A stretch of 47,956 nucleotides of DNA from NCBI GenBank assembly GCA_944322575.1, contig CALUPK010000013.1, forward strand, positions 1 through 47,956. The letters are read 5' to 3'. Source of the DNA: an uncultured Bacteroidales bacterium (GTDB taxonomy: Bacteria; Bacteroidota; Bacteroidia; Bacteroidales; UBA932). Under the pieces are notes generated by a model, which was not told the origin of the DNA, did not search any database, and saw nothing but the letters and a program-made list of their open reading frames with translations. Position 1 is the stretch's first letter. Each line of letters begins with the position of its first letter. Shown here one piece after another: positions 7,069 to 16,639 of the stretch. The position numbers and the translations under genes are program-made.

Positions 7069-8526
7069 TCACAACTTGATTATCTGAGGCTGGACACCGC
7101 GGTACTTAGGCATTGTGGCTCCGATAGGCGCACCTATATAAGTAGGATCACACATCACATAGCGGTCACCCTCAAAGTCAAAACCGTCTCCCTTGACACC
7201 CGCCGGGAGCACCACACCGCAGGCGACATGTCCTTTATAACAGAACATAGCCACATCCAAACCGAGCAGGTCCTTGACTATCCAGGAGAAGAGCAGCACC
7301 CGGTCCTTGCAGTTGTTGGATCCGTAGAAGAACGACTCCTCGACGAACAGCGGCTTGGCCCTGCCGAACATCTCGTAGTCTGTCTTGTAGTCAAAGCCTC
7401 TCTGAATCAAAGTCAACACAAATGAGACAGCCTGCTCCGGGCTCATACTGTCCTTGAGAATCTTGTACTTCACGACAGTAAACACAGCCTTGGTCAGCTC
7501 CGGGTCTACAGCCGAGCGGTGATACGTCAACAGATCGGACTGGGGATAATCAAGCGTGAACTTGACACAGGGTATATTGAGGGGCACCTTCACATCCTCA
7601 CCCACATACTGCGTCCACACCGGCAGAGTTTTGACCTGATAGAAATCATAACCGACCCTCAGCTGGGAGTCTATGACTAAATCCAGCTTCCTGTCGGCAG
7701 CAGAAAAGTCATTGGAGAAGGTATAAAGAGGATTCTGACTGTTGAGTCTGGAATAGCTGTAGATATAATAATCCTCGTCATTGGCAGTTATGTAGGACAC
7801 CTGGTAGATGGGTGCGGTAAACGGCAGCAATAGAATAAGCTCACCGCCAGAGGACCCGACTCTGGCCTTGTACTGCATCTGGCACAGCAGGAACATCTGC
7901 GTAAGTACCTTCTCGTTGACATACTCTTCAATATACACCGCATCCGTAAGTTTCTTGATCATGGTGTAAAGGGCCCAGTCACTTATGGAATGCTCCTTCT
8001 GAAAATCCGTCAGGGCGTCCACTGTGGACATGAAATCCGAATCAGAGAGGAACTTCCAGCCCGATGAGGCATCCTGCTCCGTAGCCTGAATCCGGGGAAG
8101 CCTCATGCTTTCAGGGAAAGGAATATCTGCAGATATTCCGAAAAAATCCACTGTCACAGACTCCCCTCCGCTATATACAGCCGCCACTGCCGGAACAGGC
8201 ACCGGGACCACAGGCGCGGTCATAAAGCCAGGACACGGCAGACCAGGCAGAGAAGAAGCGGCAGCAGCCTCGGCCGGATCGTAGAACACGGGCTCATCCG
8301 AAACAGGTCCTATGGGATCCTCTTTGCCCCTCTTTACCAAAAACTCCTCCCATGCGGCGGCGAGATACTGCGAGAACTCAGAGTTGGCCTTGGAACGCCA
8401 GTCCTTGAACTCCTGGTTCCTCTGCTTGTAGAATTCGAGGAACGACTCATCATTCTGGGCCCTGGCGACTGCAGACGAGCCGAGCGCCAAGGCAATAAGG
8501 AGGATAAATTTCAGTGATTTCGACAT
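7069..8526 (-). CDS. Secreted transglutaminase-like protein of unknown function
   Basis: 485 residues with a clear Sec signal peptide (residues 1-23, cleavage after ARA). The C-terminal 90 residues show a papain/transglutaminase-like triad in order: Cys in YGSNNCKDR (about 406), His in YKGHVACGV (about 433) and Asp in VMCDPTYIGAPIG (about 460). The middle region has no recognised domain. The protein probably acts in the periplasm or at the surface, as a protease-like or crosslinking enzyme, though many such bacterial domains have unknown substrates. It lies downstream of an LPP20-like lipoprotein gene, but a hairpin (8541-8579) separates them, so co-transcription is uncertain. Confidence 0.7.
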   Translation of the reverse strand: MSKSLKFILLIALALGSSAVARAQNDESFLEFYKQRNQEFKDWRSKANSEFSQYLAAAWEEFLVKRGKEDPIGPVSDEPVFYDPAEAAAASSLPGLPCPGFMTAPVVPVPVPAVAAVYSGGESVTVDFFGISADIPFPESMRLPRIQATEQDASSGWKFLSDSDFMSTVDALTDFQKEHSISDWALYTMIKKLTDAVYIEEYVNEKVLTQMFLLCQMQYKARVGSSGGELILLLPFTAPIYQVSYITANDEDYYIYSYSRLNSQNPLYTFSNDFSAADRKLDLVIDSQLRVGYDFYQVKTLPVWTQYVGEDVKVPLNIPCVKFTLDYPQSDLLTYHRSAVDPELTKAVFTVVKYKILKDSMSPEQAVSFVLTLIQRGFDYKTDYEMFGRAKPLFVEESFFYGSNNCKDRVLLFSWIVKDLLGLDVAMFCYKGHVACGVVLPAGVKGDGFDFEGDRYVMCDPTYIGAPIGATMPKYRGVQPQIIKL

Positions 8527-8540
8527 AACATTACATTTTA

Positions 8541-8579
8541 AAAGAAAGCTCCCTCCGAACTTTCCATCCAGGGGAGCTT
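8541..8579 (-). terminator. Hairpin between the lipoprotein and transglutaminase-like genes
   Basis: AAGCTCCC (8546-8553) pairs with GGGAGCTT (8572-8579). On the minus strand the stem is followed by TCTTTTAAAA, so it can act as a terminator or attenuator after the lipoprotein gene. Confidence 0.55.
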
Positions 8580-8601
8580 GATCGATTACGAGTATCGTAT
8601 A

Positions 8602-9177
8602 TTAACGGTTCTTCTGCATCTCGTTGGCCATCTCCTCATCGAATGTCTTCATGAAGAGGTGCTTGTCAAAATCCAATGCCAGCTTCTCGTCCTTGGAGAT
8701 AGCGTCCTCGAGTCCGTCCATAACCTTTGTACGGGGCATCTCGACATTTACCCAGAACTCATAAGAACCGTCCTCATTCTGATAGAGCTTGGTACCTCTG
8801 ACTACAGCTCCGTTGAGCTCCTGATTGACAACGAGTCTTACATTCTGCTCCACTTTCTGGGCGAACTCAGCCTTATTGGCCACATTCACCTGATTCATAT
8901 ACCTTTCAGTCACAGCCTTTACCACAGAGGAGATCTGGGTTCCGAGCTGTGTACGGGCATTCAGGTCTGCGATAGTTCTTGCCATCTCCTGATCGGGGCT
9001 GGTTCCGGAGGCTGTAGCGCGGAAATACTCCATGTCAGACTTGTCGGCAGGGGTGTTGAAAGGCATGATAATCTCTGTCTTACCGGCGTTCATGGCATTT
9101 TTCTGACCGCCACAGGATGAAACAGCCACCACCATTGCGATGACTGCGAAAACCATAGGGAAAAGTTTTGTTTTCAT
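8602..9177 (-). CDS. LPP20-like lipoprotein
   Basis: 191 residues. The N-terminus MKTKLFPMVFAVIAMVVAVS ends in a lipobox (VSSC, Cys 22), so it should be lipid-anchored. The body has an LPP20-type pattern: an Ala-rich helix (ARTIADLNARTQLGTQISSV), then VEQNVRLVVNQELNGAVVRG and a strand pair ending EFWVNVEMPR. Its function is unknown; LPP20 folds occur in envelope-assembly lipoproteins. The next gene downstream is a secreted transglutaminase-like protein. Confidence 0.65.
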   Translation of the reverse strand: MKTKLFPMVFAVIAMVVAVSSCGGQKNAMNAGKTEIIMPFNTPADKSDMEYFRATASGTSPDQEMARTIADLNARTQLGTQISSVVKAVTERYMNQVNVANKAEFAQKVEQNVRLVVNQELNGAVVRGTKLYQNEDGSYEFWVNVEMPRTKVMDGLEDAISKDEKLALDFDKHLFMKTFDEEMANEMQKNR

Positions 9178-9235
9178 ACGTTTAATGATTTAATAATTTA
9201 AAATACAAATTTAATATCTTTTTCAACAATTGCAA

Positions 9236-9271
9236 TAAAAATAGGAGTGCCATCAAAATGTGACACTCCTA
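9236..9271 (-). terminator. Intrinsic terminator after fba
   Basis: TAGGAGTG (9242-9249) pairs with CACTCCTA (9264-9271). On the minus strand the stem is followed by a TTTTTATT tract. Confidence 0.8.
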
Positions 9272-9292
9272 CTCACACTTTTTTTTTCAAAA

Positions 9293-10255
9293 TTACATCT
9301 TGTCGTTGCTGCCGAGCACGTTGTTGATCTTGTGGATGTACAGCTGCTTCAGTTTGTCGCGGGCAGGTCCGAGGTATTTTCTGGGATCGAACTCCTCAGG
9401 ATGCTCCACCATCACCTTGCGGATAGCCGCTGTCATGGCCAGACGTCCGTCGCTGTCGATGTTGATCTTGCAGACTGCGGACTTGGCGGCCTCGCGGAGC
9501 TGGTCCTCAGGGATACCGATGGAATCCTTCAGATGTCCGCCGTAATGGTTGATCTCAGCCACGATGTCCTGAGGCACTGAAGAAGAACCGTGAAGCACGA
9601 TAGGGAATCCGGGGATACGCTTCTCTATCTCGTGCAGGATGTCGAGACGGATCTCGGGCTTCTGACCGGGCTTGAACTTGTAGGCTCCGTGGGAGGTTCC
9701 GATGGATATGGCGAGTGAGTCCACACCTGTCTTGCTTACGAAGTCCTCGACTTCTTCGGGACGGGTGTAAGTGTGGCTCTCGGCCTTTACGTCATCCTCG
9801 ACGCCTGCCAGCACTCCGAGCTCACCCTCTACGGTAACATCATACTTATGAGCGTACTCCACCACCTTGCGGGTCAGCTCCACGTTCTCGTCATAGGGCT
9901 TGGAGGAGCCGTCAATCATCACGGACGAGAAGCCGTACTCGATGCAGCTCTTGCAGAGCTCGAAGCTGTCACCGTGATCGAGGTGAAGAACGATAGGGAT
10001 ATTACAGCCCAGCTCCTTGGCGTATTCCACGCCGCCCTGGGCCATATAACGGAGAATAGTCTGGTTCGCGTATTTTCTCGCACCGCTGGACACCTGCAGG
10101 ATCACAGGTGACTTAGTCTCCACACAGGCCTGAATGATAGCCTGCATCTGTTCCATGTTGTTGAAATTGAAGGCGGGAATCGCATATCCGCCGTTGATGG
10201 CCTTCTTGAACAGCTCTCTTGAGTTGACGAGGCCGAGCTCTTTGTAAGATACCAT
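9293..10255 (-). CDS. fba: Fructose-1,6-bisphosphate aldolase, class II
   Basis: 320 residues. Zinc-ligand and catalytic motifs of class II aldolases are present: IPIVLHLDHGDSFELC, VEGELGVLAGVEDDV, ISIGTSHGAYKF and PIVLHGSSSVP. It cleaves fructose-1,6-bisphosphate into glyceraldehyde-3-phosphate and dihydroxyacetone phosphate in cytoplasmic glycolysis. The length is typical of the shorter type B enzymes. The gene appears monocistronic, with a terminator at 9236-9271; the divergent gmk gene lies 75 bp upstream. Confidence 0.96.
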   Translation of the reverse strand: MVSYKELGLVNSRELFKKAINGGYAIPAFNFNNMEQMQAIIQACVETKSPVILQVSSGARKYANQTILRYMAQGGVEYAKELGCNIPIVLHLDHGDSFELCKSCIEYGFSSVMIDGSSKPYDENVELTRKVVEYAHKYDVTVEGELGVLAGVEDDVKAESHTYTRPEEVEDFVSKTGVDSLAISIGTSHGAYKFKPGQKPEIRLDILHEIEKRIPGFPIVLHGSSSVPQDIVAEINHYGGHLKDSIGIPEDQLREAAKSAVCKINIDSDGRLAMTAAIRKVMVEHPEEFDPRKYLGPARDKLKQLYIHKINNVLGSNDKM

Positions 10256-10290
10256 AATAAATATACCTTAGTTAAAGTTAAAATCCGACT

Positions 10291-10326
10291 TTATTGACTA
10301 AAGTCACGCAAATTTAGATAATTTTG
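10291..10326 (+). promoter_or_regulatory. Putative promoter immediately before gmk
   Basis: TTATTG (10291-10296), a 22-base spacer and TAATTTTG (10319-10326, fits TAnnTTTG) end only 4 bases before the gmk ATG. The expected transcription start therefore falls at or near the start codon, which suggests a leaderless mRNA. Confidence 0.5.
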
Positions 10327-10330
10327 TAAT

Positions 10331-10897
10331 ATGAACAAAAAAGTAATCATTTTCTCAGCTCCCTCCGGAGCAGGCAAAAGCACGGTGGTAGGCCACCTGC
10401 TTAAGACATTTCCATTTCTTGAGTTCTCCATCTCAGCCACTTCACGCTCTCCGAGGGGAAGCGAGAAGGACGGAGTCGAATACTACTTCTTCTCCGAGCA
10501 GCAGTTCCGCGACCTCATCGCCAGGGACGCATTCGTGGAATACGAGGAAGTCTATCCCGGCTCATTCTACGGCACCCTCCGCTCGGAAGTGGAGCGCATC
10601 TGGGCCAAGGGTCACGTAATCCTCTTCGACATCGACGTTAAGGGAGGTGTCAACCTAAAGCGGATTTTCGGGGACAATGCCCTCTCTGTATTCGTCCGCC
10701 CTCCCTCGGTGGAGGAGCTGCGCCGCAGACTCGTCGGCCGCGGCACGGACTCGCCCGAGGCAATAGAGAAAAGGGTCGCCAAGGCCCGCGAGGAGCTGGA
10801 ATATGAGTCCAGGTTCGACCGGGTACTGGAAAATGACCGCCTCGAGAAGACTCTCGCAGAGGCGGAAGAGATAGTAAAGACATTCACAGGACAATGA
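10331..10897 (+). CDS. gmk: Guanylate kinase
   Basis: 188 residues. The P-loop is FSAPSGAGKST at about residues 8-18. The GMP-binding segment is ATSRSPRGSEKDGVEYYF. The lid region RRRLVGRGTDSPEAIEKR and the C-terminal helix are also present. It phosphorylates GMP to GDP. The TGA overlaps the nadD ATG by 4 bp (ATGA), so the two are translationally coupled. Confidence 0.96.
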   Translation: MNKKVIIFSAPSGAGKSTVVGHLLKTFPFLEFSISATSRSPRGSEKDGVEYYFFSEQQFRDLIARDAFVEYEEVYPGSFYGTLRSEVERIWAKGHVILFDIDVKGGVNLKRIFGDNALSVFVRPPSVEELRRRLVGRGTDSPEAIEKRVAKAREELEYESRFDRVLENDRLEKTLAEAEEIVKTFTGQ

Positions 10898-11436
10898 CAA
10901 AGGCCCTCTACTTCGGTTCCTTCAACCCCGTCCACTACGGGCATGTCTCCATCGCACGGTACGTGGCGGCAATGGAGGAAGTCGACGCTGTGGTCATAGT
11001 CCCCTCCCCTCACAATCCCTTCAAGGACACCTCCATCCTCGCTGACCCGCAGCTCAGGTTAGAGCAGGTCCGCCGGGCTTTCGACGGCATCTCCCCGAAG
11101 ATAAGCGTCAGCGACATCGAGTACCGCCTCAGCGAGCCTCTCTACACCATCAACACCCTCCACGCCATACAGGATGCAGAACCTGACACAGAACTTATCC
11201 TCCTGATAGGCGCCGACAACATCGCAAGTCTCGAAAGATGGTACAAAGGGCCGCAGATACTCCGGGAATTCGAGGTATGGGTCTATCCGCGCAAGGGCTT
11301 CGACGGAGCCGCCCTCTGCCGGGAATGTGCGGCAAGGACAGATGCACGCCGCATACGATTCCTCAAAGGAGCACCCCTGCTTGACATATCTTCCACTCAG
11401 ATAAGAAACCAACTCAAAAACACTCAGACACCATGA
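10894..11436 (+). CDS. nadD: Nicotinate-nucleotide adenylyltransferase
   Basis: 180 residues. The nucleotidyltransferase signature GSFNPVHYGHVSIARYV lies at the N-terminus, and a C-terminal ISSTQIR replaces the ISST.IR motif of the family. A central LLIGADNIASLERWYK is also characteristic. It adenylates nicotinate mononucleotide to NaAD in NAD synthesis. The gene is coupled by 4-bp overlaps to gmk upstream and the M28 peptidase downstream. Confidence 0.95.
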   Translation: MTKALYFGSFNPVHYGHVSIARYVAAMEEVDAVVIVPSPHNPFKDTSILADPQLRLEQVRRAFDGISPKISVSDIEYRLSEPLYTINTLHAIQDAEPDTELILLIGADNIASLERWYKGPQILREFEVWVYPRKGFDGAALCRECAARTDARRIRFLKGAPLLDISSTQIRNQLKNTQTP

Positions 11437-12941
11437 AAACCAAAACTATCTTAATCTCCGCCATGGCCCTTCTCCTCGCCGCGGCATCCATTGCTCCCGC
11501 CTCAGCACAGAGACGTCAGATGCAGATGACAGACGAGCAGAAATACTTGGACGCCATGCACCGCAACATCACCTCCGACAAACTCTTCGGATACGTAGAA
11601 CAGCTATCGGACTCCACCCTCGAGGGACGGCTTGCAGGTTCCCCCGGCATGGCCAAAGCTGTCAACATCGTTGAAAACTACTTCAAAGAATGGGGGCTGA
11701 AACCGGCCGGAGACAACGGCTCCTACATTCAGGAATTCCCCCATCCCTGCGTAGAGGTCTTCCCCGGCAGCACCATGGAGATACTCTTTCCTGTGTACGG
11801 TCAGAAACGCAAGGACACCGTCTGGATCTCCAAGTCCTACCCCTGGGCTGACGGCTGGTTCGCCGGCGGCATGACCGGCAACGGCGACATCACCGCCGAG
11901 ATCGTCTACGCCGGATTCGGAGTCACCGCCCCCGAGCTCGGATACGATGACTATGCCGGCATAGACGTCCGCGGCAAGATAGTCCTCGTCGAGGGAGAGA
12001 CCCCCAACACCAGCCGCAACGACGACACCCTGCGCATGTGGTACGACCACACCCTGCACCAGACCAAGCTCAACAACGCAGTAGCCCACGGAGCCGTCGG
12101 CCTCCTCTACCTCTGGGTACCCGGTCCCAACGCACCATACAACGAGGGATTTGTCTACGCCCACGTCACCGACACAGTAGTCAACGACATCTTCCGCGGC
12201 ACCGGACGCACCTACGCCGAGACCGTCAAGAAGATCTACGAGACCAAAAAGCCCCAGTCATTCCACACCGGCAAGAAGGCCCATATCCGCATGAACGCCA
12301 CCTACAATCCCGATGCCACCGGTAAGAACATCGTCGGCATCGTGGAGGGCAGCGACCCCGTCCTCAAGAACGAGTACGTCATCATCTCCGCCCACTTAGA
12401 CCACCTCGGCATGATTCCCTACCACATCGCCGGAGCCAATGACAACAACGCCTCCTCCGCAGCCCTGCTCGGAGCTGCCGAGGCCCTCGCAAAGAGCCAG
12501 GTCAAGCCCAAGCGCACAGTCGTATTCCTCAGCCTCGACGGTGAAGAAGCCGGACTGACAGGAAGCACCTATTATACTACGCATCCGCTCTTCCCCAAAG
12601 AAAAGGTAAAGGCCGTCATCAATCTCGAGCAGGTAGGCGCCGGAGAGATGCTCTCGGCCAGCTACCCCTACAACTTCCCCGACCTGCCCAAGTACACCGA
12701 ACAGGCCAATGACAGATACATCCACCGCATCCTATTCCAGCGCGAATCCCGCTACGTCACCCGTCCCCGCACCGACGGCGTGGTATTCATGAAAGCCGGC
12801 TATCCCGTCCTCGACATCAGAGCTGCCGGCGGCGGCTACTACCACCACCCCAAGGACAACCCTTCGTCCATCAACCCTGAGATACTCCAGTCAGCCACCG
12901 AATGGCTCTACTGGACCGCCATAATGATAGCCGACGAATAA
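11433..12941 (+). CDS. Secreted M28-family zinc peptidase
   Basis: 502 residues. The signal peptide ends at the ASAQ site (about residue 25). A PA-like insert domain (about 150-290) precedes the M28 catalytic domain. That domain has ligand motifs SAHLDHLGM, GANDNNASSAALLGAAEAL and FLSLDGEEAGLTGSTYY, then INLEQVGAGEM and a late His in GGYYHHPKD. M28 enzymes are aminopeptidases or carboxypeptidases; the periplasm is the expected site here. It is translated as the third gene of the gmk-nadD unit (4-bp overlap), an unusual partner for cytoplasmic nucleotide enzymes. Confidence 0.9.
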   Translation: MKTKTILISAMALLLAAASIAPASAQRRQMQMTDEQKYLDAMHRNITSDKLFGYVEQLSDSTLEGRLAGSPGMAKAVNIVENYFKEWGLKPAGDNGSYIQEFPHPCVEVFPGSTMEILFPVYGQKRKDTVWISKSYPWADGWFAGGMTGNGDITAEIVYAGFGVTAPELGYDDYAGIDVRGKIVLVEGETPNTSRNDDTLRMWYDHTLHQTKLNNAVAHGAVGLLYLWVPGPNAPYNEGFVYAHVTDTVVNDIFRGTGRTYAETVKKIYETKKPQSFHTGKKAHIRMNATYNPDATGKNIVGIVEGSDPVLKNEYVIISAHLDHLGMIPYHIAGANDNNASSAALLGAAEALAKSQVKPKRTVVFLSLDGEEAGLTGSTYYTTHPLFPKEKVKAVINLEQVGAGEMLSASYPYNFPDLPKYTEQANDRYIHRILFQRESRYVTRPRTDGVVFMKAGYPVLDIRAAGGGYYHHPKDNPSSINPEILQSATEWLYWTAIMIADE

Positions 12942-12972
12942 ACATACACTGAAACGACGGATAACAAATAAA

Positions 12973-13004
12973 AAGGCCGCCCGGAGCACTTCCGAAGCGG
13001 CCTT
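12973..13004 (-). terminator. dnaK terminator
   Basis: AAGGCCGC (12973-12980) pairs with GCGGCCTT (12997-13004), with an inner CGGA/TCCG stem. On the minus strand it ends in GGCCTTTTTATTT. The M28 gene converges on it from the other side. Confidence 0.8.
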
Positions 13005-13031
13005 AACACTAATCAATACTATATGAAGTAA

Positions 13032-14954
13032 TTATTTTACTTCCTCGTAGTCCACATCCTTGACATTGTCATCACCGGAGTTGCCTGAACCGGAGGCGCT
13101 GCCGGTCTGTCCGCCGGGCTGACTGCCGGCACCTGCGGAAGGACCTGCCTGAGCGGCGCGGGCCATATCCTCGGAAGCGGCGTGCCATGCGTTGTTCAGG
13201 GCCTCGGTAGCACGGTCGATGTCGGAGATGTTCTGCGACTTGTGGGCTTCCTTCAGCTGGCCGAGGGCATTCTCGATGGCGCCCTTCTTGTCAGCGGGAA
13301 TCTTGTCACCGTACTCCTTGAGGTTCTTCTCGCTCTGGAAGATGAGGGCATCGGCACCGTTGATCTTATCGATCTTCTCGCGCTCGGCCTTATCAGCGGC
13401 CTCGTTGGCCTTGGCCTCGTCACGCATCCTCTTGATCTCGTCCTCGCTCAGTCCGGAAGAGGCCTCGATACGTATCTTCTGCTCCTTGCCGGTAGCCTTG
13501 TCCTTGGCGGATACGTTCAGGATACCGTTGGCATCGATATCGAAGGTAACCTCGATCTGAGGGATACCGCGGGGAGCGGGGGTGATGCCGTCGAGGTGGA
13601 AGCGGCCGATGGTCTTGTTGTCACGGGCCATGGAGCGCTCGCCCTGGAGGACGTGAATCTCCACTGAAGGCTGGTTGTCCGATGCGGTGGAGAATACCTC
13701 AGACTTGCGGGTAGGGATGGTGGTGTTGGCCTCGATCAGCTTGGTCATCACACCGCCGAGGGTCTCGATACCCAGGGACAGAGGAGTCACGTCCAGCAGG
13801 AGGACATCCTTCACGTCACCGGCAAGGACACCGCCCTGGATGGCAGCGCCGACAGCCACTACCTCATCGGGGTTGACACCCTTGTTGGGAGCCTTTCCGA
13901 AGAACTTCTCGACGATCTGCTGGATGGCGGGGATACGGGTCGAACCGCCGACGAGCAGCACCTCGTCTATATCGGATACCTTCAGACCGGCATCGGCGAC
14001 TGCCTTGCGGCAAGGCTCGATAGTCCTCTGGATCAGGTCGTCGCATATCTGCTCGAACTTAGCCCTGGTGAGGGTCTTCACAAGGTGTTTGGGCACACCG
14101 TCCACAGGCATGATGTAAGGCAGGTTGATCTCTGTGGAGGTCTGGCTGGAAAGCTCGATCTTAGCCTTCTCGGCTGCCTCTTTCAGTCTCTGCAGGGCCA
14201 TGGGGTCCTTCCTCAGGTCCACGCCGGGATTGTCGTTCATGAACTCAGTGGCCATCCAGTCGATGATCCTGTGGTCGAAGTCATCGCCGCCGAGGTGGGT
14301 ATCACCGTTGGTGGACTTAACCTCGAAGACACCGTCACCGAGCTCGAGGATGGAGATATCGAATGTACCGCCGCCGAGGTCGTAGACAGCCACCTTCATA
14401 TCGTTCTTCTTCTTGTCCATACCGTATGCCAGTGCAGCTGCGGTAGGCTCGTTGATGATACGCTTTACCTTCAGGCCTGCGATCTCACCGGCCTCCTTGG
14501 TGGCCTGCCTCTGCGAATCGCTGAAGTAGGCGGGCACCGTGATGACAGCCTCGGTCACCTCCTGTCCGAGATAGTCCTCGGCAGTCTTCTTCATCTTCTG
14601 AAGTATCATGGCCGAAATCTCCTGAGGAGAGTAGAGACGGCCGTCGATGTCTACACGTGCGGTGCCGTTGTCGCCGCGCACTACTTTATAAGGCACGCGG
14701 GATATCTCATTCTGAACTCTGTCATAAGGCTCACCCATGAATCTCTTGATAGAGAATATGGTCTTGTTGGGGTTGGTGATCGCCTGCCTCTTGGCGGGGT
14801 CGCCGATCTTCCTTTCCCCGTTGTCCGTAAATGCCACTACTGAAGGAGTGGTCCTCTTGCCCTCGCTGTTGATGATTACAGCGGGCTCGTTACCTTCCAT
14901 CACTGCTACGCAGGAGTTGGTGGTTCCAAGGTCTATACCGATAATCTTTCCCAT
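13032..14954 (-). CDS. dnaK: Chaperone DnaK (Hsp70)
   Basis: 640 residues. Hsp70 signatures are all present: [16 protein letters not shown] at the N-terminus, [19 protein letters not shown] and [21 protein letters not shown] substrate-binding domain and a Gly/Ser/Gln-rich C-terminal tail ending DVDYEEVK complete it. This is the ATP-dependent folding chaperone that works with DnaJ and GrpE at 5218-6996. It stands alone, with its own terminator. No CIRCE-like inverted repeat was seen in the 176 bp between it and panB. Confidence 0.98.
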   Translation of the reverse strand: MGKIIGIDLGTTNSCVAVMEGNEPAVIINSEGKRTTPSVVAFTDNGERKIGDPAKRQAITNPNKTIFSIKRFMGEPYDRVQNEISRVPYKVVRGDNGTARVDIDGRLYSPQEISAMILQKMKKTAEDYLGQEVTEAVITVPAYFSDSQRQATKEAGEIAGLKVKRIINEPTAAALAYGMDKKKNDMKVAVYDLGGGTFDISILELGDGVFEVKSTNGDTHLGGDDFDHRIIDWMATEFMNDNPGVDLRKDPMALQRLKEAAEKAKIELSSQTSTEINLPYIMPVDGVPKHLVKTLTRAKFEQICDDLIQRTIEPCRKAVADAGLKVSDIDEVLLVGGSTRIPAIQQIVEKFFGKAPNKGVNPDEVVAVGAAIQGGVLAGDVKDVLLLDVTPLSLGIETLGGVMTKLIEANTTIPTRKSEVFSTASDNQPSVEIHVLQGERSMARDNKTIGRFHLDGITPAPRGIPQIEVTFDIDANGILNVSAKDKATGKEQKIRIEASSGLSEDEIKRMRDEAKANEAADKAEREKIDKINGADALIFQSEKNLKEYGDKIPADKKGAIENALGQLKEAHKSQNISDIDRATEALNNAWHAASEDMARAAQAGPSAGAGSQPGGQTGSASGSGNSGDDNVKDVDYEEVK

Positions 14955-15130
14955 AATTCTTATATTTTCTAATTATTTTCTACATTGCCGCCGCCTGATT
15001 TTCAAGCGGTCGAAACTCTCATACTCCAAGATTATGCCAAATGGCGGAAACTGACAACATGTCATATTGGAATTGTAATAATTATTCTCTTCCTTTGCAG
15101 GTCCAAATCCAAGATAAAACAGGCAAAGAC

Positions 15131-15946
15131 ATGTCAACAGAAGGCAACGTAAGGGTGATGACCACCCACAGACTACTGGAAATGAAGCAGAAAGGCGAGA
15201 AAATCGCCATGCTCACAGCATACGATTTCACATCGGCCCGCATCGTCGACGAGGCGGGGATAGACGTGGTCCTCGTCGGAGACTCGGCCGCCAACGTGAT
15301 GGCCGGACACGAGACCACCATCCCCATCACCGTCGACCAGATGATCTACCACGCCCAGAGCGTGACCCGCGCCGCCAAGAACCCTCTGATAGTGGTCGAT
15401 ATGCCCTTCGGCTCCTATCAGGGCAATTCCAAGATGGCAGTCAGCAACGCCATCCGCATCATGAAGGAATCGGAGGCAGACGCAGTGAAGATAGAGGGCG
15501 GAATGGAAATCCTCGAATCGGTCGAGCGCATCCTCTCGGCGGGCATCCCCGTCATGGGCCATTTAGGCCTCACCCCCCAGTCCATCCACAAGTTCGGCAC
15601 CTACGCCGTCCGGGCCAAGGAGGAGGAGGAGGCCGAGCGGCTGCTGCAGGATGCCGTGGCTTTAGAAAATGCCGGCTGCTTCGCCTTAGTGCTCGAGAAG
15701 ATACCGGCAATGCTCGGGAAGAAGGTCGCCGAGACTCTCAAGATACCGGTAATAGGAATAGGCGCGGGCAAATACGTCGACGGCCAGGTCCTCGTGATGC
15801 ACGACATGCTGGGACTGACGACCAAGTTCTCCCCCAGATTCCTGCGCCGCTACGCGGACCTGCACGACATCAGCCTCAAGGCCTTCCGCCAGTACATCGA
15901 AGATGTCAAATCCTGCGACTTTCCCAATGACAGCGAGCAGTACTGA
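15131..15946 (+). CDS. panB: 3-methyl-2-oxobutanoate hydroxymethyltransferase (ketopantoate hydroxymethyltransferase)
   Basis: 271 residues from ATG 15131, chosen because family members begin shortly before the [10 protein letters not shown]-type segment; the frame is open to an upstream ATG at 15041 that would add 30 unrelated residues. Motifs include [57 protein letters not shown] and [16 protein letters not shown]. It adds a hydroxymethyl group from methylene-THF to ketoisovalerate, the first committed step of pantothenate/CoA synthesis. It overlaps the following pseudouridine synthase gene by 20 bp. Confidence 0.96.
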   Translation: MSTEGNVRVMTTHRLLEMKQKGEKIAMLTAYDFTSARIVDEAGIDVVLVGDSAANVMAGHETTIPITVDQMIYHAQSVTRAAKNPLIVVDMPFGSYQGNSKMAVSNAIRIMKESEADAVKIEGGMEILESVERILSAGIPVMGHLGLTPQSIHKFGTYAVRAKEEEEAERLLQDAVALENAGCFALVLEKIPAMLGKKVAETLKIPVIGIGAGKYVDGQVLVMHDMLGLTTKFSPRFLRRYADLHDISLKAFRQYIEDVKSCDFPNDSEQY

Positions 15947-16637
15947 ATACAGACCCCTCCCGAAAGAGGAATACGACGACATAGCCTCCCGCATCCTCTA
16001 TGAGGACAACCACGTACTCGTCTTCAACAAGCGCTCAGGCGAGATAGTCCAGGGGGACAAGACCGGGGACGAGCCTCTGTCCGAGACGCTCAAAGCCTTT
16101 ATCGCCGCAAGAGACTCCAAGCCCGGAAGGGTCTTCTTAGGAGTACCCCACCGCCTCGACCGCCCGGTAAGCGGAGCTGTCATCTTGGCCAAGACGTCCA
16201 AGGCCCTCGAGCGGCTGTCCGCCTCATTCAGAGAAGGCGGCGCCGGAAAGATATACTGGGCATTGGTGGAGAAAGCTCCCGAACCTGCAGAAGGGGAAAT
16301 CCGGAGCTGGCTCTTCCGCAATGAAAAACAGAACAAGTCCTACTCCTCACCCTCCCAAAGACCGGGAGCCAAGGAGGCCCTGCTGCGCTATCGCCTGCTG
16401 CGGCCCACCAAGAACTATTTTCTCGTGGAAATACAGCTTCTCACCGGCCGCCACCACCAGATACGCTGCCAGCTCGCATCCATCGGCTGTCCCATCAAGG
16501 GAGACCTGAAGTACGGAGCGCGCCGCTCGAACCCTGACGGCAGCATCTCCCTCCACGCCCGCAGCATAACATTTGTCCATCCCACTATTAGAAAGCAGAT
16601 TACTGTCACCGCGCCCACCCCGATGGAGGACATGTAG
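15927..16637 (+). CDS. RluA/RluD-family pseudouridine synthase
   Basis: 236 residues from ATG 15927 (an alternative start at 15903 lies deeper inside panB). The catalytic motif [20 protein letters not shown] carries the Asp of the RluA family. Later motifs, [19 protein letters not shown] and [11 protein letters not shown], match the same fold. It isomerises uridines in rRNA or tRNA; the exact site cannot be told. No S4 domain is present, so it is closer to the short RluA/TruC-type enzymes. Confidence 0.9.
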   Translation: MTASSTEYRPLPKEEYDDIASRILYEDNHVLVFNKRSGEIVQGDKTGDEPLSETLKAFIAARDSKPGRVFLGVPHRLDRPVSGAVILAKTSKALERLSASFREGGAGKIYWALVEKAPEPAEGEIRSWLFRNEKQNKSYSSPSQRPGAKEALLRYRLLRPTKNYFLVEIQLLTGRHHQIRCQLASIGCPIKGDLKYGARRSNPDGSISLHARSITFVHPTIRKQITVTAPTPMEDM

Positions 16638-16639
16638 AG

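Noticed and set aside
13182-14843. Long open frames opposite dnaK
   Set aside because: Mirror frames caused by the G+C-rich codon pattern of dnaK; no family resemblance.
15041-15130. Upstream ATG start for panB
   Set aside because: The extra 30 residues do not match PanB, whose normal N-terminus begins at 15131.
14955-15130. CIRCE or other heat-shock operator upstream of dnaK
   Set aside because: I looked for the CIRCE inverted repeat and found none; nothing else recognisable.
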